From Pseudomonadota bacterium (GTDB lineage Bacteria > Pseudomonadota > Gammaproteobacteria > Steroidobacterales > Steroidobacteraceae), in assembly GCA_016705325.1 (NCBI GenBank), contig JADIYJ010000031.1, forward strand, positions 60,535-124,534: a stretch of 64,000 bases of DNA. The letters are read 5' to 3'. This document shows positions 33,305 to 42,424 of this stretch, in pieces. The translations under genes were made by a program, and so were the position numbers. The stretch's first letter is position 1. The number at the start of each line of letters is the position of its first letter. Below the pieces are notes generated by a model that was given only the letters and a program-made list of their open reading frames with translations, ran no database searches and was not told the DNA's origin.

Positions 33305-35668
33305 ATGACCAGATCACTTCTCGGCAGGGCGGTGAGTTGCTGCGCCTTTGGTTTGATGGCCGCGCAGGTGTTCGCGGCGGAGTCGGGGCAACTCGACCGG
33401 ACGATCCTGCCGATCCAGGAACCGGCTCGGCCCCTCTATAAGGAAATCGACGCGCGCAAGGTGGCGCTGCCGCCACGCTTCGAGGTCAAGGCGCCCGCGG
33501 GTGCACCCAATGTCGTGATCGTGCTGATCGACGACCTGGGTTTCGGCGTGCCAGCTGCGTTCGGCGGGCCGGTCTCCATGCCCACGCTGGACGCCCTGGC
33601 CCAGCAGGGCCTGCGCTACAACAACTTCCACACCACCGCGCTGTGTTCGCCGACCCGTGCTGCGCTCAAGTCCGGACGCAACCACCACACGGTGAACATG
33701 GCCTTCATCACCGAGATGGCCACCGGCCTGCCGGGAGCCACCGGCCAGATTCCGAACGCGACCGCGCCGCTGGCCGAAACGTTGCGGCTCAATGGCTATG
33801 CCACGGCAGCGTTCGGCAAGTGGCACGAGACGGCCGCGTGGGAGGCCAGCGTCGCCGGACCGTTCGACCGCTGGCCGACCCACCAGGGTTTCGACAAGTT
33901 CTACGGCTTTATCGGTGGCGAGACGAACCAGTGGGCGCCGTTCCTGTACGACGGCACGGCCGTGGTTGAACTGCCTGACGATCCGGACTACCACTTCATG
34001 GCCGACATGACGGACAAGGCGGTCGCCTGGATCCAATACCAGAAGGCGCTGACGCCACAGAAGCCGTCGTTCATCTACTTCGCGCCGGGTGCGACGCACG
34101 CACCCCATCACGTGCCGAAGGAATGGATCGCACGCTGGCAGGGCAAGTTCGACCAGGGTTGGGACAGGTTGCGCGAGGAAACCCTCGCCCGGCAGATCAA
34201 GCTGGGCATCGTTCCGCCCGGCACCCAGCTCGCGCCAAAGCCGCCGGCGATCCGCGACTGGGACACGCTCTCGGCCGACGAGAAGCGCCTGTTCACGCGC
34301 CAGGCGGAAGTGTTTGCCGCCTTCGCGGAATACACCGACCACGAAATCGGCCGCATGCTCAAGGCCTTCGACGCGGTCGGCCAGGCCGAAAACACCATGG
34401 TCGTCTACATCGCCGGCGACAACGGCACCAGTGGTGAAGGCGGTGCGAACGGCATGTTCAACGAGTACACCTACTTCAACGGTGTGCAGGAAAAGGTCGA
34501 GCAGATGCTGCCGAAGCTCGATCAGTGGGGCGGATCCGAGACCTATCCGCACATGGCGTCGGGCTGGGCCGTCGGCTTCGACGCACCCTTCGGCTGGATG
34601 AAGCAGGTGCCGTCCGACTTCGGCGGCACGCGCAACGGCATGGTCATGCACTGGCCCAAGGGCATCAAGGCGAATGGCGGCATTCGCACGCAGTTCAGCC
34701 ACGTGATCGACATTGCGCCGACCATCCTGCAGGCGGTCGGTTTGCCGGAACCGAAAGTGGTCGACGGCACGCCGCAGATTCCAATGGAAGGCACCAGCCT
34801 CGTGTACTCGTTCGACGACGCTGCAGCGAAGGAACGGCACACGACACAATACTTCGAGATCGCCGGCAACCGCGCCATCTACCACGACGGCTGGTTCGCT
34901 CGCACGATCCACCGGGCGCCGTGGGAGGCCAAGCCGCGTCGAACGCTCGAAGACAACACGGCATGGCAGTTGTACGACACGCGCGCCGATTTCAGCCTGG
35001 CCAATGACCTCGCGGCGACGAACCCGCGCAAGCTCGCGGAGCTCCAGGCGGTGTTCCTGCGTGAAGCCGAGAAGCACCACGTGCTGCCGATGGACGATCG
35101 TGTGTTCGAGCGCATGGATGGCGCCGCGGTCGGTCGTCCCGACCTCATGGCCGGCCGTACGTCGCTGACGCTGGCCGAAGGCATGACGGGAATGATGGAA
35201 GGCGTGATCGTCAACGTGAAGAACCGCTCCAAGACCATCACGGCGGAACTTGACGTGCCGCAGCAGGGCGCAGCCAACGGCACGATCATCGCGCAGGGCG
35301 GCCGTTTCGGTGGCTGGTCCCTGTACGTCAAGGACGGCGTGCCGGCCTACGGCTACAATTTCCTCGGGCTGCAGCAGTCGAGCATCGTCGCCAACAGGCC
35401 GCTCGCGCCGGGCAAGTCGACAGTGAAGTTCGACTTCGCGTACGACGGTGGCGGTCCGGGCAAGGGCGGCCTGGGTACGCTCTTCGTCAACGGCGAAAAG
35501 GTTGGCGAGGGACGGATCGAGCATACCCAGGCAGGCATCTTCTCTGCGGACGAGACGGCGGACGTCGGCATCGATCTGGGCACACCGGTCGTCGAGGCGA
35601 TTGGCTCGGAAGCCAAGTCGAAGTTCAACGGCCACATTCCCCAGGTGACCATCGAGGTGCGGAAATGA
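33305..35668 (+). CDS. Secreted arylsulfatase
   Basis: A 787-residue type I sulfatase hydrolysing sulfate esters, exported by a Sec signal (ending about AQVFAAE). The catalytic motif is CSPTRAALKSGR: Cys114 is expected to be converted to formylglycine. Metal-binding residues are in VLIDDLGFG and in YIAGDNGTSGEGG, and the active-site Lys/His pattern in HHTVNM and FGKWHE. A C-terminal beta-sandwich (about 640-787) is common in this long subfamily. No formylglycine-generating enzyme is seen in the window, so it must be encoded elsewhere. It heads a four-gene set and its stop overlaps the next start by four bases. Confidence 0.92.
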   Translation: MTRSLLGRAVSCCAFGLMAAQVFAAESGQLDRTILPIQEPARPLYKEIDARKVALPPRFEVKAPAGAPNVVIVLIDDLGFGVPAAFGGPVSMPTLDALAQQGLRYNNFHTTALCSPTRAALKSGRNHHTVNMAFITEMATGLPGATGQIPNATAPLAETLRLNGYATAAFGKWHETAAWEASVAGPFDRWPTHQGFDKFYGFIGGETNQWAPFLYDGTAVVELPDDPDYHFMADMTDKAVAWIQYQKALTPQKPSFIYFAPGATHAPHHVPKEWIARWQGKFDQGWDRLREETLARQIKLGIVPPGTQLAPKPPAIRDWDTLSADEKRLFTRQAEVFAAFAEYTDHEIGRMLKAFDAVGQAENTMVVYIAGDNGTSGEGGANGMFNEYTYFNGVQEKVEQMLPKLDQWGGSETYPHMASGWAVGFDAPFGWMKQVPSDFGGTRNGMVMHWPKGIKANGGIRTQFSHVIDIAPTILQAVGLPEPKVVDGTPQIPMEGTSLVYSFDDAAAKERHTTQYFEIAGNRAIYHDGWFARTIHRAPWEAKPRRTLEDNTAWQLYDTRADFSLANDLAATNPRKLAELQAVFLREAEKHHVLPMDDRVFERMDGAAVGRPDLMAGRTSLTLAEGMTGMMEGVIVNVKNRSKTITAELDVPQQGAANGTIIAQGGRFGGWSLYVKDGVPAYGYNFLGLQQSSIVANRPLAPGKSTVKFDFAYDGGGPGKGGLGTLFVNGEKVGEGRIEHTQAGIFSADETADVGIDLGTPVVEAIGSEAKSKFNGHIPQVTIEVRK

Positions 35669-36231
35669 ACGTTACCGACAGGATGCTTGTGGTCACGGCG
35701 CTGGTGTTCGGCAGCCTGCAGGCCGTGGCGCAGGCTCCCGCGACGCCGGCTCCCGCATCCAGACCCATTTCCACTTCGCTCGGCATGGTGGTCTTTCCTG
35801 CCAAAGGGCAAACGCCCCAGCAGCAATCCCAGGACGAAGGCGAGTGCTACGCCTGGTCGAAGGGCCAGACAGGCGTGGATCCCATGGCTCCGCCAGCAGC
35901 GGCGGCGCAACCCGCTGCGCAATCCGCGCAGAAGGCGCCTGCCGCCGACGGTTCGCGCTTGCGGGGAGCCGCGCGAGGTGCTGCTGCGGGTGCCGTCATC
36001 GGCGAAGTGGCGGACGACGACGCCGGCAAGGGTGCGGCGATCGGCGCCACGGCGGGCGTCGTGGCCGGTGGCCGCCAGAGTCGCAAGAACCAGCAGGCGG
36101 CCGCTGAGCAGGCCGCCCAGCAACAGCAGCAGGCGGCGCAGCAGTCGCAGGCCGCGAGTCAGCAGCAGCTCGACCTGTTCAAGAAAGGCTTCGCGGCGTG
36201 CCTCGAGCCGAAGGGCTACACGGTCAAGTAG
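35665..36231 (+). CDS. Glycine-zipper exported protein of the sulfatase operon
   Basis: A 188-residue protein with a signal peptide (VVTALVFGSLQAVAQA). The middle has a glycine-zipper region (LRGAARGAAAGAVIGEVAD ... AAIGATAGVVAGGRQ, about residues 95-130), which can insert in membranes, then a Gln/Ala-rich stretch and a short conserved end (FKKGFAACLEPKGYTVK). Two cysteines (ECYAWSKGQ and AACLEP) may pair. It overlaps the sulfatase by four bases and is nine bases before the SYLF gene. Function unknown. Confidence 0.8.
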   Translation: MNVTDRMLVVTALVFGSLQAVAQAPATPAPASRPISTSLGMVVFPAKGQTPQQQSQDEGECYAWSKGQTGVDPMAPPAAAAQPAAQSAQKAPAADGSRLRGAARGAAAGAVIGEVADDDAGKGAAIGATAGVVAGGRQSRKNQQAAAEQAAQQQQQAAQQSQAASQQQLDLFKKGFAACLEPKGYTVK

Positions 36232-36240
36232 GAGCGAACC

Positions 36241-36834
36241 ATGACCCGACGCAAGCTGGTGGTTGCCGCACTATCGTTGCTGCTCGGTGGCTTCGTGCTT
36301 CACGGAATGGCCGGCGCCGCGGTCTTCCCAAAGGAAAGGACGCCGGATGAGCAGCGCGCCGGGATCCGCAAGACGCGCGACCAGACGCTCAAGGACCTCT
36401 ATCGAGTCCAACCCGAGGCCGAAAGGCACGTCCGCAAAGCCGCGGGCTACGCTGTCTTCAGCAACTTCGGCGTCAAGGTCCTGGTGGCGGGCGGCGGCAG
36501 CGGCACCGGCCTCGCAATCGACAACAAGACGAAGAAAGAGACCTTCATGAGGATGGCCGAGATCCAGGCAGGTCTCGGCTTTGGCGTGAAGAAATTCCGG
36601 CTGGTGTGGGTGTTCGAGAAAAAAGCGGACCTGGATCGTTTCACCAGCTCCGGCTGGGAACTCGGTGCGCAGAGCACGGCCTCCGCGAAGGTGGCCGGCC
36701 AGGGTGCGGACGTGCTGTCCGGAGCGGTAGCCGTAACGCCTGGAGTCTGGCTGTACCAGCTCACCGATGACGGCCTGGCATTGGAACTCACCGCCAAGGG
36801 CACAAGGTATTACAAGGATACCGACCTGAACTGA
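36241..36834 (+). CDS. YSC84/SYLF-domain exported protein
   Basis: A 197-residue exported protein (signal about residues 1-27) with a SYLF-like domain: YAVFSNFGVKVLVAGGGSGT and FRLVWVFEKKADLDRF are family landmarks, followed by GADVLSGAVAVTPGVWLYQLT. SYLF domains bind lipids in eukaryotes; bacterial members are periplasmic with unknown roles. The last residues (GTRYYKDTDLN) are the usual end. It lies between the glycine-zipper protein and a lipoprotein. Confidence 0.82.
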   Translation: MTRRKLVVAALSLLLGGFVLHGMAGAAVFPKERTPDEQRAGIRKTRDQTLKDLYRVQPEAERHVRKAAGYAVFSNFGVKVLVAGGGSGTGLAIDNKTKKETFMRMAEIQAGLGFGVKKFRLVWVFEKKADLDRFTSSGWELGAQSTASAKVAGQGADVLSGAVAVTPGVWLYQLTDDGLALELTAKGTRYYKDTDLN

Positions 36835-36900
36835 CCGGCAGTCCCTGTGCTCGGCCGGCCGGTCGCAACGGAATCGCTACTGAACGACGGTTACTTACCC

Positions 36901-37971
36901 ATGAGGACAGCGTCTCGCATCGCAGCTGCCGCCTTGACGCTCGTCCTGGCAGCCTGCGCAAGCATCGGCCCCCGCAGCGTGAGCGTCGACCGCTTCGACT
37001 ACAGCGCGGCCATTGCCGACTCGTGGAAAGAGCAGACGCTGCTCAACATCGTCAAGATCCGTTACAACGATCTGCCGGTGTTCGTGGACGTGGCGTCGAT
37101 TGTCGCCGGCTATTCGTTGCAGACCGGGGTGACCGCGAATGGCGTCGTCTCCTCGGAAAAGGCCGTACAGGGCAACTACGGAGCCCTCGGTGGACAGGTG
37201 ATCTACACCGATCGACCGACGATCACGTATGTGCCGATGACCGGCGACAGATTCCTGCACGGTCTGATCACGCCGATCGACCCACGCAAGATCTTCTTCA
37301 TGCTGCAGGCCGGCTATCCGGCGGACTTCATCCTCGGTCTCGCGGTCGAATCATTGAACGGAGTGCGCAACCGCTGGGCAGCTGGCGGAGTGGTTCGCCA
37401 GGCAGATCCTGATTTCGTGCGCGCACTCAAGCTCCTGCGTGAACTGCAGGCCGCTGGCGGCGTCGGCATGCGCGTCGAGGAAGACAAGGCGAAGGGCTCG
37501 ACGGCCGTGCTGCTGTTGCGGCGCGACGACCTGCCAGCCGACATCCAGGAGAAGTCGGCCGAGGTCCGCCGACTGCTCAAGTTGCCGGCGGACCAGCACA
37601 AGTTCGCGTTGGCGTATTCACCGATGCGCGGCACGGAAAGCGAACTCGCCGTGAACAGTCGTTCCATGCTGCAGATCCTGCAGGCCTTCGCGAGTTATGT
37701 GGAGGTGCCCGAGCAGCACTTACGCGCGGGGCTCGCCGCGGCAGCCTTCGAGCACGACTCGCCCGCGCAGCGTGACATCGGCCGGATCCGCGGCGGGCCA
37801 AAGAAGCCGGACGGCGCCTACATCGCGGTTCCGTATCGGGGCGAATGGTTCTGGGTGGACGACAGCGACCTGCAGGCGAAACGGGCGCTCACCGCCGTGA
37901 TGTTCTTCTTCACGTTGTCTGACACCGGCAACGCTGAGCGGCTGCCGCTCGTGACCATTCCGGCCCAGTAA
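36901..37971 (+). CDS. Lipoprotein of the sulfatase operon, function unknown
   Basis: A 356-residue lipoprotein: lipobox in LVLAACAS (Cys19). The frame opens earlier, but the signal begins at the ATG at 36901. After the anchor come a region with FDYSAAIADSWKEQTLLNIVKIRYNDLPVF-like pattern and a mixed alpha/beta body; the end FWVDDSDLQAKRALTAVMFFFTLSD resembles the closing segment of other sulfatase-linked lipoproteins I cannot name. It follows the SYLF gene after 66 bases, so it is probably the last gene of the operon. No enzyme motif is visible. Confidence 0.8.
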   Translation: MRTASRIAAAALTLVLAACASIGPRSVSVDRFDYSAAIADSWKEQTLLNIVKIRYNDLPVFVDVASIVAGYSLQTGVTANGVVSSEKAVQGNYGALGGQVIYTDRPTITYVPMTGDRFLHGLITPIDPRKIFFMLQAGYPADFILGLAVESLNGVRNRWAAGGVVRQADPDFVRALKLLRELQAAGGVGMRVEEDKAKGSTAVLLLRRDDLPADIQEKSAEVRRLLKLPADQHKFALAYSPMRGTESELAVNSRSMLQILQAFASYVEVPEQHLRAGLAAAAFEHDSPAQRDIGRIRGGPKKPDGAYIAVPYRGEWFWVDDSDLQAKRALTAVMFFFTLSDTGNAERLPLVTIPAQ

Positions 37972-38108
37972 CCGCCGGGCCGCACCGTTACGCAGTCGAA
38001 CTCAGGGCTGTGGCCGCGACGGCAAACTCCTGAAGTTCAAGCTCGTTGTTGCTGCGCCGTGCGAACCTGCTCGGTCGCCGAGCACGGTTACTCAGGCGCC
38101 GTCGGTCA

Positions 38109-38177
38109 GACCGGGATCTGGTTCATTTCCCGCGCGCATGTTTCCTGGCGCGCAGGGGAATGAACCAGATCCCGGTC
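38109..38177. terminator. Long hairpin between convergent genes
   Basis: 38109-38137 pairs with 38148-38177. The outer 19 bases (GACCGGGATCTGGTTCATT and complement) are perfect, with a small bulge before the GCGCGC end and a ten-base loop. It lies between the sulfatase operon lipoprotein (stop 37971) and phaC (stop 38208, opposite strand), so it can serve both directions. No T run is seen. Confidence 0.65.
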
Positions 38178-38207
38178 CATCACCACGAACCCCTGAAGCC
38201 AAGCCGC

Positions 38208-39962
38208 TCACCGAGCCAGCACGTACTCGCCCGGCGCATCGCACACCGGCTTGTAGCCAGCCGCGCCCATTTTCGGCGGCGCCACCTTCGTCTGCGTCGA
38301 GTGCCCGGCGAGCCAGGCGGCAAACGTCGGCCACCACGAACCCGGCGCGGGTTCGACTTTCTTCATGTACTGCGCCGGCGAGGGCAGGCGCGCACCGGCC
38401 TTCGTCGTGAGCACGCGATGCCGGCGCTTCGGATGCACCGGCCCGCTGATGATGCCGGCGTTGTGGCCGCCGCTCGTCAGGCAGAAGGTGTAGTCCTTCG
38501 AGCGCACGAGCTTGCCGACCTTGTAAACCGACTGCCACGGCGCGACATGGTCCGTCTCGGTGCCGACGACGAACATGGAGACCTCCACTGCCGCCAGATC
38601 GAGCGCCTCACCCAGGGCGACGTACCGCCCCTCGGCAAGATCGTTGTTGAGGTACAGCTGGTGCAGGTAATCGGTGTGCATGCGATAGGCCATGCGCGTG
38701 CCGTCGGCGTTCCATGACATCAGGTCGTTGACGCCCGTGCGCTCGCCCTTCAGGTACGTCGCGACCGACGGACTCCACAGCAAGTCGTACGTGCGCAGCA
38801 TCTGGAACGCGCCGCCCATCTGCCTGCTCTCGAGCACGCCCTTCTTCCACATCAGCGCTTCGAGCATCGCGAGCTGCGCCGGACTGATGAACACCGACAG
38901 CTCGCCCGGTTCGCTGAAGTCGGTCTGCGCGGCAAACATCGTGACAGTCGCCAGCCGCTCGTCCTCCTTCTGCGCCATCGCCGCCGCAGCGATCGCGAGC
39001 AGCGTGCCGCCGATGCAGTAGCCGACGCCGTGCACCTTGCGCTTCGGCACCACCTTGTTGATCGCGTCGAGCGCCGCGAGCACGCCGAGCGACAGGTAGT
39101 CGTCCATGGTGAGGTCGCGGTCTGCGGCCGTCGGGTTCTTCCACGAAATCATGAAGACCGTGTGGCCGAGGTCGGTGAGGTACTTCACCAGCGAGTTCTT
39201 CGGCGACAGGTCGAGGATGTAGTACTTCATGATCCACGCCGGCACGACCAGGACCGGCTCAGCGTAGACTTTCGGCGTCGTGGGCGAGTACTGGATCAGC
39301 TCCATCAGCGAATTGCGCAGGATGACCTTGCCCTTGCTCACCGCGATCTGCTCGCCGACCTGGTAGTCCTCGACGCCGACGGGGCCGAGGCCCTCGAGCG
39401 AGCGTTGCACGTCCTCGATCAGGTACTTCACGCCGCGCACGAGGTTCCTGCCGCCCTCCGCGCGCGTCTGTTCGAGCAACTGCGGATTGGTCGGCAGGTA
39501 GTTGTCGGGGGCGAGCAGTTCGAGGCCTTCGCGCACGGTGAACCCGACGACGTTGGCAGCGGCGGCATCGGTTCCGGGAACGCCTTTCACCGCTTCACGG
39601 GCCAGCTCCGCAGCCGTGATGAACGACTGTGCGAGCACGTTGAACGGAAACTTCGCCCACGCCGGATCGGCAAAGCGATTGGCGTAGGGCGTGCCTGCGG
39701 CCTGCGGCGCGACCGCTTCATCCTGGCCCGTCATGGCGCTGCCGGTAAACTGGGCGAGGGCGATGGCCTGCTGGATCGCCGTCTGCGCGATCTGCGCCTG
39801 CCGTCCGGGGGCGAGCGCCAGCCGCGAGAGCAGGTTCCACCAGGCGCCGCCGAACGCCTGCGGTGACATGCCGCCGGTCAGCTGACCGAGGGCCACGAGC
39901 AGCTCGCGCGACGCCTCGTCCGAAACCAGCGACTGTCCCGCCTCGCCTTTGTCAGCGCTCAT
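38208..39962 (-). CDS. phaC: Class I-like polyhydroxyalkanoate synthase
   Basis: A 584-residue PHA synthase polymerising 3-hydroxyacyl-CoA into storage granules. The nucleophile is Cys316 in the lipase-type box GYCIGG; Asp471 (GTETDHVAPW) and His500 (TSGGHNAGI) complete the triad. The N-terminal third has the PhaC_N features. The start at 39962 (MSADKGEAG) is preceded by GGAGG; the frame is open upstream without homology. No phaA, phaB or phasin gene is in the window; the flavoprotein gene upstream is read in the same direction with 22 bases between. Confidence 0.93.
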   Translation of the reverse strand: MSADKGEAGQSLVSDEASRELLVALGQLTGGMSPQAFGGAWWNLLSRLALAPGRQAQIAQTAIQQAIALAQFTGSAMTGQDEAVAPQAAGTPYANRFADPAWAKFPFNVLAQSFITAAELAREAVKGVPGTDAAAANVVGFTVREGLELLAPDNYLPTNPQLLEQTRAEGGRNLVRGVKYLIEDVQRSLEGLGPVGVEDYQVGEQIAVSKGKVILRNSLMELIQYSPTTPKVYAEPVLVVPAWIMKYYILDLSPKNSLVKYLTDLGHTVFMISWKNPTAADRDLTMDDYLSLGVLAALDAINKVVPKRKVHGVGYCIGGTLLAIAAAAMAQKEDERLATVTMFAAQTDFSEPGELSVFISPAQLAMLEALMWKKGVLESRQMGGAFQMLRTYDLLWSPSVATYLKGERTGVNDLMSWNADGTRMAYRMHTDYLHQLYLNNDLAEGRYVALGEALDLAAVEVSMFVVGTETDHVAPWQSVYKVGKLVRSKDYTFCLTSGGHNAGIISGPVHPKRRHRVLTTKAGARLPSPAQYMKKVEPAPGSWWPTFAAWLAGHSTQTKVAPPKMGAAGYKPVCDAPGEYVLAR

Positions 39963-39984
39963 CGCAATCTCCTCCGAAACGTGG

Positions 39985-41205
39985 CTACAGTGATTTGAGA
40001 TCGACGGACAGGTCCGCGAGCTGCACGGGGTCCGGGTGTTTGCGCTCGGCGATCCACTTCTTGCCCTGCATGAAGTCCTTCGGGCTGTTGATCGCATCCA
40101 CGGCCAGCAGTTCGCCCTGGGCCAGGTAATACAGCGCGAAACGTCCCGAGTCCGGATCACCGCGCATGACCGTCTGGTCGTACCCCTGTGCCAGTCCCGC
40201 GATCTGCAGCTTCAGGTCGTACTGGTCCGACCAGAACCAGGGCACGTGCTCGTGGCGGACCGCCTTGCCACAGATGTTCGATGCCGCTGTCTTTGCCTGC
40301 TCGACGGCGTTGTCCACTGACTCGAGCCGCAGCCGGCGACCATAGCGCACGCTCTGATGGGATGTGCAATCACCCGCGGCGTAGACGTTCGGATCCGACG
40401 TCTGGCACTGCTCGTCGACCCAGATGCCATTCTCGCAGCGCAGTCCAGCGGCTGCGGCGAGCGTCGTCTCGGGCAGGATGCCCACGCCGACGATGACGAA
40501 GTCCGCAGCAAATTCACGCTCGCCGCAAACGACGTCCGTCACGCGGTGGCCTGCCGCGCTCGCCTTGAACGAGGACACCGACATGCCGCACAGCACGCGC
40601 ACGCCTGCGCGCTCGTGGCGATGCAGGTAGAAAGCGGACATTTCGGGTGTTGTCACCCGATGGAGCGGTCGGTCGGCCATCTCGAGCACGGTGACGTCGA
40701 GGCCAAGGTGTCTGGCGGACGCGGCCGCCTCCAGCCCGATGTAACCCGCGCCCACGATGACGACTTTCTTCGCCCCGGGCAGGTCGGCACGGATACCGTC
40801 CACGTCGGCCATCGTGCGCAGGTAGTGGATGCCCTTGAGGTCGTAACCCGGCACTTCCAGCAGGCGGTTGCGGCTGCCGAGGCACAGGATCAGCTTGTCG
40901 TAGCGCAGTTCCGCGCCGTCGCTCAGGCGCAACCGCTGGTCCGCCCGGTCGATTGCGGTGACCCGCAGTCCAAGCTTCACCTCCACCAGGTGCTGCTGGT
41001 AGAACTGGGCGCTGCGCAGCAGCAGCCGCTCGCGCTCCATTTCGCCCGCGAGGTATTTCTTCGACAACGGCGGCCGGTTATAGGGCAGGTGCGGCTCGTC
41101 GCCGACCAGGACGATGCGGCCGGTGTGCCCTTCGCGGCGCAGCGTATCGACCGCCTGCACTGCCGCGTGGCTCGCACCGACAATCACCACCGTCTGCTCC
41201 GTCAT
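39985..41205 (-). CDS. FAD-dependent ferredoxin/rhodocoxin reductase-like protein
   Basis: A 406-residue flavoprotein of the ferredoxin reductase (BphA4/rhodocoxin reductase) type, passing electrons from NAD(P)H to a small iron-sulfur protein. FAD-binding GASHAA at the N-terminus, LPYNRPPLSKKYL, the NAD-binding GAGYIGLEAAASA, and VYAAGDCTSH before the C-terminal reductase domain are all seen. It starts at the ATG at 41205; the frame upstream is not homologous. It precedes phaC by 22 bases. A possible acceptor is the 2Fe-2S protein at 41.9 kb, but ferredoxins elsewhere are equally likely. Confidence 0.9.
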   Translation of the reverse strand: MTEQTVVIVGASHAAVQAVDTLRREGHTGRIVLVGDEPHLPYNRPPLSKKYLAGEMERERLLLRSAQFYQQHLVEVKLGLRVTAIDRADQRLRLSDGAELRYDKLILCLGSRNRLLEVPGYDLKGIHYLRTMADVDGIRADLPGAKKVVIVGAGYIGLEAAASARHLGLDVTVLEMADRPLHRVTTPEMSAFYLHRHERAGVRVLCGMSVSSFKASAAGHRVTDVVCGEREFAADFVIVGVGILPETTLAAAAGLRCENGIWVDEQCQTSDPNVYAAGDCTSHQSVRYGRRLRLESVDNAVEQAKTAASNICGKAVRHEHVPWFWSDQYDLKLQIAGLAQGYDQTVMRGDPDSGRFALYYLAQGELLAVDAINSPKDFMQGKKWIAERKHPDPVQLADLSVDLKSL

Positions 41206-41384
41206 GTCAACCTCTGCGGACCCTGCCGATGACCTATGATGCCGCAAAGCAACATGGTCGGGGGTGCGTCCGGGTAGAACCGTGGCTATCCTTGCGCACC
41301 AGCCATGAGCGGTCGCTGGCCTCAACGCTCCATGGTGGTGCGTCGGGCCTGCAGAATAGACGAGAATTCGGCCTGACCCAAGGT

Positions 41385-41401
41385 AGGCACGGATTCTGCA
41401 T
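41385..41401 (+). promoter_or_regulatory. Putative sigma-54 promoter upstream of PII gene
   Basis: AGGCACGGATTCTGCAT has the GG (41386-41387) and GC (41398-41399) spaced by ten bases that define sigma-54 promoters, close to the consensus TGGCAC-N5-TTGC. It lies about 120 bases before the PII start, in keeping with nitrogen control. It is a motif match only. Confidence 0.5.
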
Positions 41402-41522
41402 AAGCAGTCCGAGGTCCCCCCGAGGGGAGGCGGCGCGGTGTGGGTCGTTTCGGTTTCCAACGACGTGGGACCGCGGCCGGCCGCCTGACAATAGAACACG
41501 AGAACCGAGGAGCCCGAAGTCC

Positions 41523-41861
41523 ATGAAGCTGATCAGCGCAATCATCAAACCGTTCAAGCTGGACGACGTCCGCGCCGCCCTGTCCGAACTTGGCGTCTCC
41601 GGCATGACGGTCACTGAAGTGAAGGGCTTCGGGCGTCAGCGCGGCCACACCGAGCTGTACCGTGGTGCCGAATACGTCGTCGATTTCGTGCCGAAGACGC
41701 GCATCGAGGTCGCGGTCAAGGAATCGCTGGTCGACCAGGTGGTCGAGGCGATCGTCGCGGCCGCGCGCACTGGCAAGGTCGGTGACGGCAAGATCTTCAT
41801 CTCCGAACTCGAGCGCGCCATCCGCATCCGCACGGGCGAGGCCGACGACCAGGCGCTTTAG
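41523..41861 (+). CDS. glnB: PII nitrogen regulatory protein
   Basis: A 112-residue PII protein, a trimer that senses 2-oxoglutarate and ATP/ADP and reports nitrogen status. The T-loop has Tyr51 (GAEYVVDF), the uridylylation site, and the family signatures KLISAIIKPFKLDDVR and GKVGDGKIFI are intact. GlnB and GlnK cannot be safely separated by sequence; no amtB follows, which leans toward glnB. The possible sigma-54 promoter upstream would suit either. The start is the ATG at 41523. Confidence 0.93.
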   Translation: MKLISAIIKPFKLDDVRAALSELGVSGMTVTEVKGFGRQRGHTELYRGAEYVVDFVPKTRIEVAVKESLVDQVVEAIVAAARTGKVGDGKIFISELERAIRIRTGEADDQAL

Positions 41862-41917
41862 CGCAGCGACTGGCTTCGCGCTAGCATCGGTTCCGGACCA
41901 CCGGAACCGGAGCTGCG

Positions 41918-42295
41918 ATGACCGATCTCTCTCCCGCCGAGGCGCTCGAGCGCGCCGTTTCCAAGCTGCACCTTGGTCGGCAGCAGCGGCACATCTTCCT
42001 GTGCGTGGCCGGGGAGAAATGCGCGCCTGTCGCGCGCTCGGAGGAGAGCTGGGACTACCTGAAGCGCCGTTGCCGCGAGCTGGGCCTGGTCGACGTCGAC
42101 GGCGGCGTGCTGCGGACCAAGGCCCACTGCCTGCGTGTCTGTGTCGGCGGCCCGATCGCGGTCGTCTATCCGGACGGCATCTGGTACCGCAAGTGCACGC
42201 CTGAGAACCTGGAACGGATCCTCCAGCAGCACCTGATCGGCGGCCGGCCAGTCGCCGATCTCGTCATCGTCGAGGCGCCGTTGCCGCCGCCCTGA
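41918..42295 (+). CDS. Thioredoxin-like 2Fe-2S ferredoxin
   Basis: A 125-residue protein of the small thioredoxin-like 2Fe-2S ferredoxin family. Four cysteines fit the cluster: HIFLCVAGEKCAP and CLRVCVGGPIAVVYPDG, with WY following as usual. The role is electron transfer, partner unknown. It begins 56 bases after the PII gene on the same strand. The reductase on the other side of PII could be its donor, though it is transcribed the other way. Confidence 0.87.
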   Translation: MTDLSPAEALERAVSKLHLGRQQRHIFLCVAGEKCAPVARSEESWDYLKRRCRELGLVDVDGGVLRTKAHCLRVCVGGPIAVVYPDGIWYRKCTPENLERILQQHLIGGRPVADLVIVEAPLPPP

Positions 42296-42424
42296 CCCAG
42301 GTGCGATTGATTTCCGCCACTGGCAGCGTCTGACACCAAGAACCGCGCGCGCAGCACGGCCACTTCCTGATCGGCACGCCGGCCGTCATCATCGGCGCCT
42401 GTTCGGTGTCCGCCGGGTGTACCC

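Noticed and set aside
33314..35635. 773-codon open frame antisense to the arylsulfatase
   Set aside because: It has no domain or motif, and its His/Arg/Val-rich text is what the complement of GC-rich coding DNA gives. The sulfatase frame explains the region.
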